From: Shumkonia mesophila
Lineage (GTDB): Bacteria > Pseudomonadota > Alphaproteobacteria > Rhodospirillales > Shumkoniaceae
Assembly: GCF_026163695.1 (NCBI RefSeq)
Contig: NZ_JAOTID010000023.1
Coordinates: 1 to 43,715, forward strand
Direction: 5' to 3'
DNA length: 43,715 nt
The notes beneath the pieces are model-generated. The model did not search any database. It saw only the letters and a list, made by a program, of their open reading frames with translations, and was not told the DNA's origin. The position numbers and the translations under genes were made by a program. Of this stretch, positions 1-9,432 are shown one piece after another; positions within the stretch are counted from its first letter, which is position 1, and the number at the start of each line of letters is the position of its first letter.

Positions 1-1677
<1,677 letters not shown>

Positions 1678-1679
1678 CG

Positions 1680-1889
1680 TCAACTCCCTTCCTTGACCTC
1701 CGGGTTAGTAGAATCCGACCCATCGACGTTGTCAACGGACCGAGGGGAGAGCCGGGAGCGGTAATACTCGCGGGCCGATTGCCGCGCCAGCAGGCGAACC
1801 AGTTCCACCAAGGGCTCGACCGCCTCGCGAGGATAACCCGGCAGAGGCATTCGAGGGGAACCGGCCACGATGGGCTGGCGCGGCTTCAT
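1680..1889 (-). CDS. Small protein of unknown function upstream of the recombinase
   Basis: This 69-residue ORF sits between the coupling-protein gene (7 bases upstream) and the recombinase, whose ATG lies just beyond its stop. It holds a central amphipathic segment (LVRLLARQSAREYY) and an acidic tail, with no catalytic motif or membrane segment. Short ORFs with a similar LARQxAREYY-type segment are often seen next to alphaproteobacterial serine recombinases; this is from memory of the family and is not checked. Coding status rests on the tight spacing and shared strand. It could be a recombination accessory factor, but nothing in the sequence shows that directly. Confidence 0.6.
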   Translation of the reverse strand: MKPRQPIVAGSPRMPLPGYPREAVEPLVELVRLLARQSAREYYRSRLSPRSVDNVDGSDSTNPEVKEGS

Positions 1890-1896
1890 CGGAGAC

Positions 1897-3690
1897 CTAG
1901 GCCACCGTCCAGGCGGCCGGCTTGGCGGCCGGGCGCCGCTCCGGCCAAATGGTGATCGGCCAATCGGCCTGATAGAGGTTGCCGCCGGTCAAAAGCAGGG
2001 CGCGAATCTTGGTCTCTCCCCCGGTCTCGACCAGGCCGAGGTCACGCTCCAGGAAGTCCGGCAGGACGACGGGGACGACGGCTGTCCGGACTTGCTTGTT
2101 GACGCTCCGCGTGCTTCCGCGCTTCTCCCGCAAGCTCCCCGGCGACCAGGTAACCGTCTTCTCCGTCCACGAAACCTCCCGCTGTCCGATCAGTTCTTCG
2201 GCGATGAACTTGGCTGAAGGGCCGGCGTTCATTCGGCAGATGATCTTGGTCTCGATCGTGTTGAGCCAGGTCTTGCGGGCTTCCGGGCCATAGAGCTCGG
2301 AAAGCTGTTCGAGATCCTGGACGCCCAGAGCGCAGCGGATACCGCGTGAGCGGCCGACTTCGAGGAATTGCTGGAACCCCTTGAGCTTGCCCAATTGGGC
2401 GAACTCATCCAGTACCAACCAGATCCGGCGGGAAGGCGAATCGCCGAATCCGGCGCTGGCCGCATAGTTGGCCATCAGTTGGACAGCGGCGCCGATCCAG
2501 GCTTCCGAGAGGTCTGAGAACTCCGATGAGCGTTGCAGGACGAAGGTGCGTCGCTTCGCCCCTTCGTCGTTGAGCCACGCCGTGAGCGAGACCCGACGTT
2601 CTTCGGGAATGTCGCTCCAGGCCGCCGCCAGGGGGCTGACGATGGAGCCGATGCTTGACCACAGGGTGACCAGGAAGCTGAAGGAGGTCTTGTGCGGAAT
2701 ACCCTTCTCATCGACTTCCACAAGTCGGGCGCCCTCCGGATGGGTGTCCATCAGCAAGGCCTGCAAATCCAAGGGCGAGGAGAAGGCCGTATCGCGCAGA
2801 TGCCGCCAGTCCCATTGGTCGCCATGCCGAAGTTGAAGGTAGCGGATAACGCCCGTGAGGATCTCGCGGGCGCCGTTCGTCCACATGGGCTCCCGGCCGG
2901 CGGGGATGAGGCGGCCGGCGAGTTCGCGGGCTGCTGCCAGGCCTTGGCAGTCTTTGGCGATTTGCCATGCCCAGGAGCGGGCATCGTGCGGGGCGAGCAG
3001 GATGAAATCGTCATCGGGGAGCGAGGCCGTCATGTCCCCCTTGGTGTCGTGAATGAGGATCTTGGCGCCATCGCGCAAAAGCTGATCGATCCAGAAGAGC
3101 AGCGTTTGGGTTTTGCCGCCGCCTGAGGCGCCGACCAACAGGAAATGCTTGGTCTCCGTCTCCAGGCTGATCGGGATGCGAGGGGCGACATCGATCCCTC
3201 GCCCGGACTTGCTAATCGACTTGCGCTGCGCGTGTCGGGCCTGGCGGATGGCCATGGCGCCTTTGAGCAAGCGGCGACCCCGGATGTGCTTGAGACGGTC
3301 GACCTTGTCCAATCCCCGGTAGGCATAGAGGCCGACGATGACGGCGGTGATGAGGGCGACGCCGACGATGACAACCAATCGGAAGGTGAGGGGGACGATG
3401 AGGTCGAAGCTGTCGATGGTATCGATCGTCCTCCAGACAATGGACGCGGGGTGCTGGAGGAGCCGGAACACCGGCTCCGCCGTTACGGCATCGGTGCCGG
3501 CGGAACTGAAGAGCTCCCGAAGCCAGGTGATCGAGGGGGTGAAGGGTTGATCGGCGTACCAGCCGGTTGGCGGTGCGGCCACGAATCCGGCCCAGGCGGC
3601 GATGCCGCCGGCAACGAGGGTCGACGTCAGGGTGTTGAGGGCGACGGGCCAAGCCGGTTTGCGTTCGAGTTGCGGGGCGTAGTCGGTCAT
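1897..3690 (-). CDS. traG: TraG/TraD (VirD4-type) conjugative coupling protein
   Basis: This 597-residue protein is a type IV coupling protein, the inner-membrane ATPase that brings the relaxase-DNA complex to a conjugation channel. Membrane segments are seen near residues 20-38 and 102-124. Walker A is GASGGGKT at 187-194 and Walker B is IWLVLDEFAQL at 423-433, followed by the GVQDLEQL motif at 456-463 typical of TraD/VirD4 proteins. The start ATG is preceded by GGAG nine bases away. It lies directly after the LysM-like gene and before the small ORF and recombinase, in a minus-strand transfer operon. No VirB/Trb channel genes accompany it, so it would have to couple to a channel encoded elsewhere. 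Confidence 0.93.
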   Translation of the reverse strand: MTDYAPQLERKPAWPVALNTLTSTLVAGGIAAWAGFVAAPPTGWYADQPFTPSITWLRELFSSAGTDAVTAEPVFRLLQHPASIVWRTIDTIDSFDLIVPLTFRLVVIVGVALITAVIVGLYAYRGLDKVDRLKHIRGRRLLKGAMAIRQARHAQRKSISKSGRGIDVAPRIPISLETETKHFLLVGASGGGKTQTLLFWIDQLLRDGAKILIHDTKGDMTASLPDDDFILLAPHDARSWAWQIAKDCQGLAAARELAGRLIPAGREPMWTNGAREILTGVIRYLQLRHGDQWDWRHLRDTAFSSPLDLQALLMDTHPEGARLVEVDEKGIPHKTSFSFLVTLWSSIGSIVSPLAAAWSDIPEERRVSLTAWLNDEGAKRRTFVLQRSSEFSDLSEAWIGAAVQLMANYAASAGFGDSPSRRIWLVLDEFAQLGKLKGFQQFLEVGRSRGIRCALGVQDLEQLSELYGPEARKTWLNTIETKIICRMNAGPSAKFIAEELIGQREVSWTEKTVTWSPGSLREKRGSTRSVNKQVRTAVVPVVLPDFLERDLGLVETGGETKIRALLLTGGNLYQADWPITIWPERRPAAKPAAWTVA

Positions 3691-3693
3691 GGG

Positions 3694-4323
3694 CTAGTTC
3701 TCCAGTCGAATGCGGTCGCGCCAGACGATGAGTTGATCGCCGCGATAGAGCGACGAGCGGCCGGCGAGATGGTGGTTGACGGTCTTAAGCTCTCGCGGGT
3801 TTTGGCCGAGGGCTTGTGCCGCCTGGTCCCACGAAAGACCCTTCTTGACGACGTAGGTGCAGCCATCGCTCGCCAGCGTCAGGCGCCGGCAGTCGGGCCA
3901 TGTCGCGACGTCGGATGGGAGCGACGACGGCGAGGTGACGTAGGCGGTGAGTTGATGCTCGTGGGCGAGCGCCGCCAGGCCGCCGCCGGCCAGGATGGAG
4001 GCGGTGAGGAGCCCGATGAGCTGGCACCGCCCGGGCAAGGGAAGTCGGTTCCACAGGCGCCGAACGGCAGATGGACCAGCCGGATCGGGACTTCTGTGCC
4101 TGGGGGAGCCGATCTGCGTCGTTGGGTGGCCCTGTTGGGCGACCTTGGAGAAGAGCTCCGCTCGCTGTTGGGGCGTCAGCCGGGCAAACAGCGTCGGGTC
4201 GGTGTTGTGCAGGTCCGAGACCGGGACGCGCTTGAGCGCGCTCAGAAGTTCGGTACGGCCCTGCTGGAGGTCTTGGGAGGCTTGAGCCATCAAACTGCGG
4301 GCCTTGCGATCGCCCGCGGTCAT
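3694..4323 (-). CDS. Membrane-anchored LysM-like protein of the transfer operon
   Basis: This 209-residue protein has a soluble N-terminal half, one hydrophobic segment at about 101-120, and a C-terminal LysM-like region at about 156-201 (YVVKKGLSWDQAAQ, then RGDQLIVW). That layout predicts an inner-membrane protein whose C-terminus binds peptidoglycan or another periplasmic partner. The start is the ATG at 4321-4323, preceded by GGAGAGGAGG seven bases away; a longer upstream frame is an artefact that overlaps the previous gene. Its ATG overlaps the stop of the ParA-like gene (ATGA), so the two are probably translationally coupled. A role in anchoring the transfer machinery is inference from context; I do not recognise a named family. 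Confidence 0.75.
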   Translation of the reverse strand: MTAGDRKARSLMAQASQDLQQGRTELLSALKRVPVSDLHNTDPTLFARLTPQQRAELFSKVAQQGHPTTQIGSPRHRSPDPAGPSAVRRLWNRLPLPGRCQLIGLLTASILAGGGLAALAHEHQLTAYVTSPSSLPSDVATWPDCRRLTLASDGCTYVVKKGLSWDQAAQALGQNPRELKTVNHHLAGRSSLYRGDQLIVWRDRIRLEN

Positions 4324-5126
4324 GGTTCGACCTCCTCTCCGAACGGAAGGAGCCGGCTCAGTTCCTCCTCCATCTGGGCAAAGAAGGCCAATACGTCGCC
4401 GCGTGCCAGTTTGGCCTCGGGACGCGACAGGCCGGTGAGATCCATGATCTCCGGGATCTCCATCGTGCCGACGCCGATCAACCGGCAATGGTTCTGTTCG
4501 AAGGGCCGCCAGGAGCCGGCTTCGATCAGCGGCATCGAAATGCGTGTCAGGCCGTCGAGAAGGGGCATCAGGTCTTCGGCGTAGAGCTGGCCGGCCTGCG
4601 AGGCCGTCGACAGGTCTTCGAGGCGGCCGTCTCTAAGGTTCTCGACGAAGACAGGCGTCAGGGACGGCAGCGTGGAGCGGAATTGTTGGATGGCCCGGCA
4701 GGCTTGTCGGAGGCTCTCCGGCTCGGCGACGGCCGGGATGAAAACGTATCCAGTGAGGCCGAACATACGGAGGTCTTCCTCCAGATCGATCAAGCCGGCG
4801 TAGTCGGTAAGATTGCCGATCTGGGTGGCGCCGACGTCGAGAAGCAGGGTGTCCGTGGAGCCGACCAAGGCTTCGATCCCCCGATACAACGGGTCGAAGA
4901 CCTTAGTGATCGCCGTCGGGTCGCGGCGGGCGAGCTTGAGGGTCTGGATATCGAGGCTGACGACGCTGTGGCCGACGGCCTTCTCAAGGCGCTGTTGATC
5001 GTCGAGTTGAAAAAGCCGTAACGGTCGGTCGTTCAGGTCGAACAGGTCGGCGATCGCCAGCGACAGGAGGCTCTTGCCGATGCCCCCCTTGCCGGACGCG
5101 ACGACCAGGAGTTGGTTGGATGACAT
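4320..5126 (-). CDS. ParA/MinD-type ATPase, TraL-like
   Basis: This 268-residue protein begins with a P-loop of the deviant Walker A kind (SGKGGIGKS, residues 11-19) that defines ParA/MinD/TraL ATPases. The DTLLLDVGAT segment further on fits the Walker B region. Such proteins partition plasmids or, as with IncP TraL, accompany conjugation genes; the position between transfer genes favours the second role. The ATG at 5124-5126 has AGGAGA upstream. That ribosome-binding site lies in the 3' arm of an 11-bp perfect hairpin, so translation may be regulated. There is no ParB partner nearby. Confidence 0.85.
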   Translation of the reverse strand: MSSNQLLVVASGKGGIGKSLLSLAIADLFDLNDRPLRLFQLDDQQRLEKAVGHSVVSLDIQTLKLARRDPTAITKVFDPLYRGIEALVGSTDTLLLDVGATQIGNLTDYAGLIDLEEDLRMFGLTGYVFIPAVAEPESLRQACRAIQQFRSTLPSLTPVFVENLRDGRLEDLSTASQAGQLYAEDLMPLLDGLTRISMPLIEAGSWRPFEQNHCRLIGVGTMEIPEIMDLTGLSRPEAKLARGDVLAFFAQMEEELSRLLPFGEEVEP

Positions 5127-5133
5127 GAAGATA

Positions 5134-5161
5134 TCTCCTCTCCCATGAGCGGGAGAGGAGA
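5134..5161 (-). promoter_or_regulatory. Hairpin that buries the ribosome-binding site of the ParA/TraL-like gene
   Basis: On the minus-strand transcript, TCTCCTCTCCC (5161-5151) and GGGAGAGGAGA (5144-5134) form an 11-bp perfect stem with a six-base loop. The AGGAGA Shine-Dalgarno of the gene starting at 5126 lies in the 3' arm. The stem should lower translation unless it is opened by a protein, by a ribosome or by temperature. Confidence 0.6.
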
Positions 5162-5214
5162 CGGTGACGGAGCCGATGAAAGAGGGGAAATGGTAACTAG
5201 TATGGGCCGAATGG

Positions 5215-5979
5215 CTACTTCTTACCCTTTGATTTTAATTTGTTTTTGTCGCTTTCCCGAATTTCCTTCAGGGTCTCCGAGACCATCCTTCCCAAGGTTC
5301 CTTCCGTATATCCTATGTCGTCCGGTTCATTCTCCCGCCGTCCAAACAGCGGTTTTAGTGCTGCAATTAGCGTTGTGCTTGGCCATTGGTTGGCCTCTGG
5401 GCGCTGCTCGTTCTTACGGTGCAGCAGTTCGATGGCTTTTTTAATCCGCTGATTCCTTATGCTTTTTTTAGCGTCGGAGTGAGAATAGCCAGCTTTTTCA
5501 AGCAATGTGGTAAGCGCGATATCAGACGGCGTGTGCTCCCGATCAAAATCGTTCTGGGTTTGCTCCAACTTGCGCAGGGAGATCATGCACCGCTGGGCAT
5601 TTGATCTTCGCCAGAACCCGACGCTGAGTTCGGGGTAGTCATTGCAATTCGTCAGAATCCAAACTTCGTGGTTCTTTTCACGGCGATTTCCGTGTTCATC
5701 AAAAACGTCAATCCAACGGTGGCCGCTATCGTGTATGTCGGAAGCAGAAAAGAGCTGAAATCGACACCCGTCGGAATAGGCAAGCATTCGCTGAGAGAAA
5801 TCGATAGAGATCCCCGATTGCTGGCCAACATGGAGAGCATCGACCTCGAAGTCGGGGGTCCTCAAAAATTGTCTCTTAATCACGCCGCGATGAAAATATA
5901 GGATATAAATCAGAAATGCCAATAATAAAGGAATAGACACGTATTTGGAAAAATCTGCAAAATATCCGATGTACTCCAT
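5215..5979 (-). CDS. Membrane-anchored protein of unknown function
   Basis: This 254-residue protein has one strongly hydrophobic segment near the N-terminus (about residues 13-31) followed by a basic stretch, so the bulk of the protein should be cytoplasmic. The C-terminal end is very lysine-rich. No known motif is visible. Its DNA is clearly more AT-rich than the neighbouring transfer genes, suggesting a different origin. The ATG at 5977-5979 is preceded by GAGGAAA. It lies 16 bases after the end of the mobilisation-type gene and 88 bases before the ParA-like gene, on the same strand. It could be an entry-exclusion, regulatory or defence passenger, but there is no evidence to choose. Confidence 0.65.
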   Translation of the reverse strand: MEYIGYFADFSKYVSIPLLLAFLIYILYFHRGVIKRQFLRTPDFEVDALHVGQQSGISIDFSQRMLAYSDGCRFQLFSASDIHDSGHRWIDVFDEHGNRREKNHEVWILTNCNDYPELSVGFWRRSNAQRCMISLRKLEQTQNDFDREHTPSDIALTTLLEKAGYSHSDAKKSIRNQRIKKAIELLHRKNEQRPEANQWPSTTLIAALKPLFGRRENEPDDIGYTEGTLGRMVSETLKEIRESDKNKLKSKGKK

Positions 5980-5995
5980 ACTATTTACATTTCCT

Positions 5996-6424
5996 CTACT
6001 GGCGGGATTTCAAAGCCCTTATCATTTTATCTCGTAGGCCACCAAGCGTTTTTGGATCTTCTTTCTGGTGATGCCCGGTTTGCCCCGGTTGACCTGTTCG
6101 CTGTGCCAGAGTTGATGATGGTGTGCAGGCTGCAATTTTTTTGGCCGTCTGCGCGGCAGGTGGTTTCTCCGGATCTCTAGGCGAGAGAATCCGGGAAATC
6201 GTCGCACGAACTTGGCCAGCCGCCAGCGGCAGGCCGTCCTTCCGCGTAATTCCGGCGCGACCGAGCAGAGCGACAATTTGCGGCCAGGTCACCCCGGCCG
6301 TCTTGAGGTCGCTGAAGAAATCTATATGCCTTAAGAAGACACGTTCCAAAGGGATGCGCCCCAAGGGCCCCTCGATGTCCCTGGCGATTTCTGCCGCTCG
6401 CCGTTCTGCCGTCGCTTTATCCAT
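5996..6424 (-). CDS. Small mobilisation-type accessory protein (putative)
   Basis: This 142-residue protein contains a segment of the form TWPQIVALLGRAGI, then LAAGQVRATISRIL, resembling the helix-turn-helix-like core of small DNA-binding proteins that sit beside relaxase genes (MobC/TraK-like). The tail is basic and low in complexity. It is divergent from the MobF relaxase gene, with the candidate oriT between them, as expected for a relaxosome accessory protein. The start is uncertain: the ATG at 6422-6424 begins the conserved part but has a poor Shine-Dalgarno, while an in-frame GTG at 6500-6502 would add 26 lysine-rich residues. The name is inference from context and local similarity. Confidence 0.55.
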   Translation of the reverse strand: MDKATAERRAAEIARDIEGPLGRIPLERVFLRHIDFFSDLKTAGVTWPQIVALLGRAGITRKDGLPLAAGQVRATISRILSPRDPEKPPAAQTAKKIAACTPSSTLAQRTGQPGQTGHHQKEDPKTLGGLRDKMIRALKSRQ

Positions 6425-6615
6425 AGAGAAAATGTTGTCATAGAGCGAAACGAAACGCAACAAAGAGAAGCGTTTCTTTTTGTTTCCACCACACCTGTGC
6501 ACCTCCGATGCAGGGCCGGTAAGCTGTCGGATATTTGGCCATAATCATTACTCCGGGCCTTCGGCTCCGGAGCGTGCAAATAGGAGGGCCTCTTTTTTCA
6601 GCGATGGAGGCCATC
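6425..6615. other. Candidate origin of transfer (oriT) region
   Basis: This intergenic stretch separates the accessory gene from the divergent relaxase gene, the usual oriT position for MobF systems. It holds an inverted repeat GAAACGC (6452-6458) / GCGTTTC (6470-6476). It also holds a compact hairpin at 6551-6572, CTCCGG-GCC / GGC-(T)-CCGGAG, followed by CGTGCAAATAGGAGGGC, which could contain the nick site. No nic sequence is recognised with certainty, so the assignment rests on position and on inverted repeats. Confidence 0.45.
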
Positions 6616-9261
6616 ATGGTTTGCACGGTCGGGGTCGGCACAGCGGCCGACTACTATCTGGATGAGCAGGCGGAGTACTACACCGGCGGCAAGGAACCGT
6701 CCGGGAAATGGTATGCACCGGCCGCCACCTTCGGTCTTAAGAACGGCGGAAGGGTCGACGCCAACATCTTCCGGCACCTTCATGGCGGGGCCGATCCCGA
6801 CGGCGTTCCGCTCGGCCAGGACAACCGATCCCTCAAGTCCGAGCGCGTCGGTGGTTACGACTTGACGTTCTCCGCGCCCAAGTCGGTGTCGGTTCTTTGG
6901 GCCGTAGCCGACTCCAATATCCAAACCACGATCGAGGCGGCCCAGGAGAAGGCGGCGCGCGCTGCTCTCGACGTTCTTCAGGAGCAGGCCGGTTATGCCC
7001 GGCGAGGTAAGGGCGGGGTCACCCTGGAAAAGGTGAGGTTCTTGGCTGCAACGTTCCAGCACGGCGAGGCCAGGCCGACGGAGCGCGAGGACGGCAGCAT
7101 CGCCAGCGATCCGCAGCTCCATACTCATTCGGTGGTCTTCAATGTCGCAAAGCGGGAGGACGGAACTTGGGGTGCCCTGGACGGTCGGCATTTCTTCAAA
7201 TGGAAAATGGCGGCTGGCGCGATCTACCGAGCCGAGTTGGCCCATGAGCTCCAGGGGAAGCTTGGGTTAGGCATCGAGCGCGCCGCAAACGGCCTGTTTG
7301 AGATCGCCGGCATCCCGCAATCCGTCAGGGATCACTTCAGCTCACGCCGAGGCGTAATCGAGGATGAGCTCAAAGGCCGAGGACTGGAAACCAAAGACGC
7401 CCAGGCGCTGGCATCAGCGGTAACTAAGGCGAGCCGTCGCGCCAAATTGGCGCAGGACGAGACGGCCGAGGATCGTCACGATCGATGGACGAAGGAAGCC
7501 GAGGCCCTCGGCTTGTCCGAACGGGAGATTGCGGCCTGCATGAACGGGCAGGGGCTGGCGGCGCCTGAGAAGGGTGCTACGGACTTTGCCGCTCGATTGA
7601 GGGAGATCCCGCGCAAGCTCACCGAACACGAGGCGGTGTTCCGGATGGAAGCTCTGTATCAGGCTATTGCCGATGCGGCTCTGGTTTCCGGCAAGTCCGT
7701 CCACGACATCGAACATGCCGTCGCCGACCTGTTGAGGGAGGGGGATGTGGTCGAGGTTGGCCGGGACGAACTCGGCCTTCCCGTCTATTCCACCAGTGAG
7801 ATGGTTCAGACGGAACAGGTGCTGGTCGAGACGGCGCAGCGAGGTAGCAACGTCTATCGCCATCGGCTGTCCCCGCACGACGTTGAAGCGCACTTGCGGG
7901 TCGGCAACCTGTCCGAGGAACAGAGGGATGCCGTGAGGTTCGTGACGGAAGGCGCGGATATCGCGGTCATGGAAGGTTCGGCCGGCGCCGGGAAAACCCA
8001 TGCCCTGCGGACGGTTGCCGAGGCCTACCACCAGAAGGGATATCGGGTCATCGGTACCTCGACCGCATGGCGGATGGCCAACCAGTTGGGCGACGACCTC
8101 TCCATCGAATCGAAGGCCACCGACGCCTGGCTGGCCGCCAACGGGGTCGGCAAGCCGTTTCTGGATCACCATACGGTCCTGATCGTCGACGAGGCGGGCC
8201 AGCTATCATCCCGCCAGATGCTCCAGATCCTAAAGGCTGCCGAGAAGGCGCAGGCGAAGGTTATCTTGACCGGCGATCAGCGCCAGCTCCAGGCCATCGG
8301 CGCCGGTCCGGGGTTGCGGCTGGTCGCCGAGCAGGTGGGGGTTGTCCGTATCGACACCATTGTCAGGCAGCGCCAAGAATGGGCGCGAAAGGCGGTCGGC
8401 GATCTATCCTTGGGGCGAGCGGACAAGGCAATTGCCGCATTCGAAGAGAAAAAGGCCTTGCGGTGGTGCGGGAACGAGACAGAGGCCGTCCAAACGGCGG
8501 TTGCGGACTGGAAGGCCACCAAAGACGTGAGGCCAGACAAGACGGCGATGGTCATGGCGCGAACGAACAGGCAAGTCGCCGCCCTCAACGCCGAGATGCG
8601 CCATCATCTTCGCGAGACGGGGCGAATCAAGGGCAAGGACCATACGATCCAAGCTATCGATGCGGCCGGCCGGCCTTTCGATCTTCCCCTCGCCCCTGGT
8701 GATCAGATCATGTTCAGGAAGCGAATCGATGCGCTTGGCGTCATCAACGGAACCACCGGTATCGTGACAAGCATCAGTCCGACAAAATCGGGAGCCACGC
8801 TATCCGTTGCGGTTCGCGGTCGTGTGATTAGGGTTGCGACAACCGAAATTGCGGATGATGCCGGCCGGGCGCCGCTGGCGCATGCCTACGCCGTGACGGT
8901 ATACAGCGCCCAAGGGGCGACCGTCGATTCCACCTTCGTCGTTGCCGACCATACGATGAAGCGCAACGAGATCTACGTGGCGGCGAGCAGGGCACGGGAC
9001 GATTGCGTGATCTATGTGGATCAAGAAGGCGTAGGGAAGGCTGTGCGATCGCGGATGGCATTGAGAGATTCGGCACGCGCAGTCATACCCGAGGAGCGGT
9101 TAAGGGAGCATCTTTCGGAGGCTTGGGCGCAGGCTCAGACGAAAACCAGCACGCGGGATTTCTTGAATAAGGGCCAACCGGGCAGGGGCTCTCAGTTGGA
9201 CCTTATTCAGCACAAAACCGCGATGCGAACTCACCTTCCACAAATTGAGCTTGCCCAGTAG
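6616..9261 (+). CDS. traA: MobF-family relaxase-helicase (TraA/TrwC-like)
   Basis: This 881-residue protein combines a TrwC-type relaxase with a RecD/TraI-like helicase. Tyrosine pairs at residues 13-14 and 21-22 are the candidate nicking residues. His149, His169 and His171 (the latter two in DPQLHTH) form the metal-binding triad. The helicase half has Walker A GSAGAGKT at about 454-461, Walker B VLIVDEAGQLS at about 521-530, and a late TVYSAQGATVD motif. I chose the ATG at 6616 because GGAGG stands five bases before it; in-frame ATGs at 6604 and 6535 have poor spacing. It is divergent from the minus-strand transfer operon. It should nick oriT, stay bound to the strand and unwind DNA during transfer. 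Confidence 0.94.
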   Translation: MVCTVGVGTAADYYLDEQAEYYTGGKEPSGKWYAPAATFGLKNGGRVDANIFRHLHGGADPDGVPLGQDNRSLKSERVGGYDLTFSAPKSVSVLWAVADSNIQTTIEAAQEKAARAALDVLQEQAGYARRGKGGVTLEKVRFLAATFQHGEARPTEREDGSIASDPQLHTHSVVFNVAKREDGTWGALDGRHFFKWKMAAGAIYRAELAHELQGKLGLGIERAANGLFEIAGIPQSVRDHFSSRRGVIEDELKGRGLETKDAQALASAVTKASRRAKLAQDETAEDRHDRWTKEAEALGLSEREIAACMNGQGLAAPEKGATDFAARLREIPRKLTEHEAVFRMEALYQAIADAALVSGKSVHDIEHAVADLLREGDVVEVGRDELGLPVYSTSEMVQTEQVLVETAQRGSNVYRHRLSPHDVEAHLRVGNLSEEQRDAVRFVTEGADIAVMEGSAGAGKTHALRTVAEAYHQKGYRVIGTSTAWRMANQLGDDLSIESKATDAWLAANGVGKPFLDHHTVLIVDEAGQLSSRQMLQILKAAEKAQAKVILTGDQRQLQAIGAGPGLRLVAEQVGVVRIDTIVRQRQEWARKAVGDLSLGRADKAIAAFEEKKALRWCGNETEAVQTAVADWKATKDVRPDKTAMVMARTNRQVAALNAEMRHHLRETGRIKGKDHTIQAIDAAGRPFDLPLAPGDQIMFRKRIDALGVINGTTGIVTSISPTKSGATLSVAVRGRVIRVATTEIADDAGRAPLAHAYAVTVYSAQGATVDSTFVVADHTMKRNEIYVAASRARDDCVIYVDQEGVGKAVRSRMALRDSARAVIPEERLREHLSEAWAQAQTKTSTRDFLNKGQPGRGSQLDLIQHKTAMRTHLPQIELAQ

Positions 9262-9432
9262 GAGCTTTACTCAGAATTGCACTGCCCGGTTGTCAAATCT
9301 GACGGCGGGGTAGAAAATCGCTCCAAACGTCGAAGTGGTCTAAGCCATCATCACGGCGAGGAAATCTTGGCCTACCGGCGCGACCAGTAGTGGGGCCGGG
9401 CGAGTAGGCGCTCGAGGGGGACAAAGCGGGGG
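9262..9432 (+). promoter_or_regulatory. Intergenic region before the defence operon
   Basis: About 170 bases separate the relaxase stop from the first defence gene. A GGGGG ribosome-binding site stands just before the ATG at 9433. Any promoter for the seven-gene operon should be here, but I cannot name -35/-10 boxes with confidence, and no terminator hairpin follows the relaxase gene. Confidence 0.35.

Noticed and set aside
6535-6615. N-terminal extension of the relaxase from the ATG at 6535
   Set aside because: It would read through the hairpin and the GGAGG ribosome-binding site, and family members start close to the tyrosine motif.
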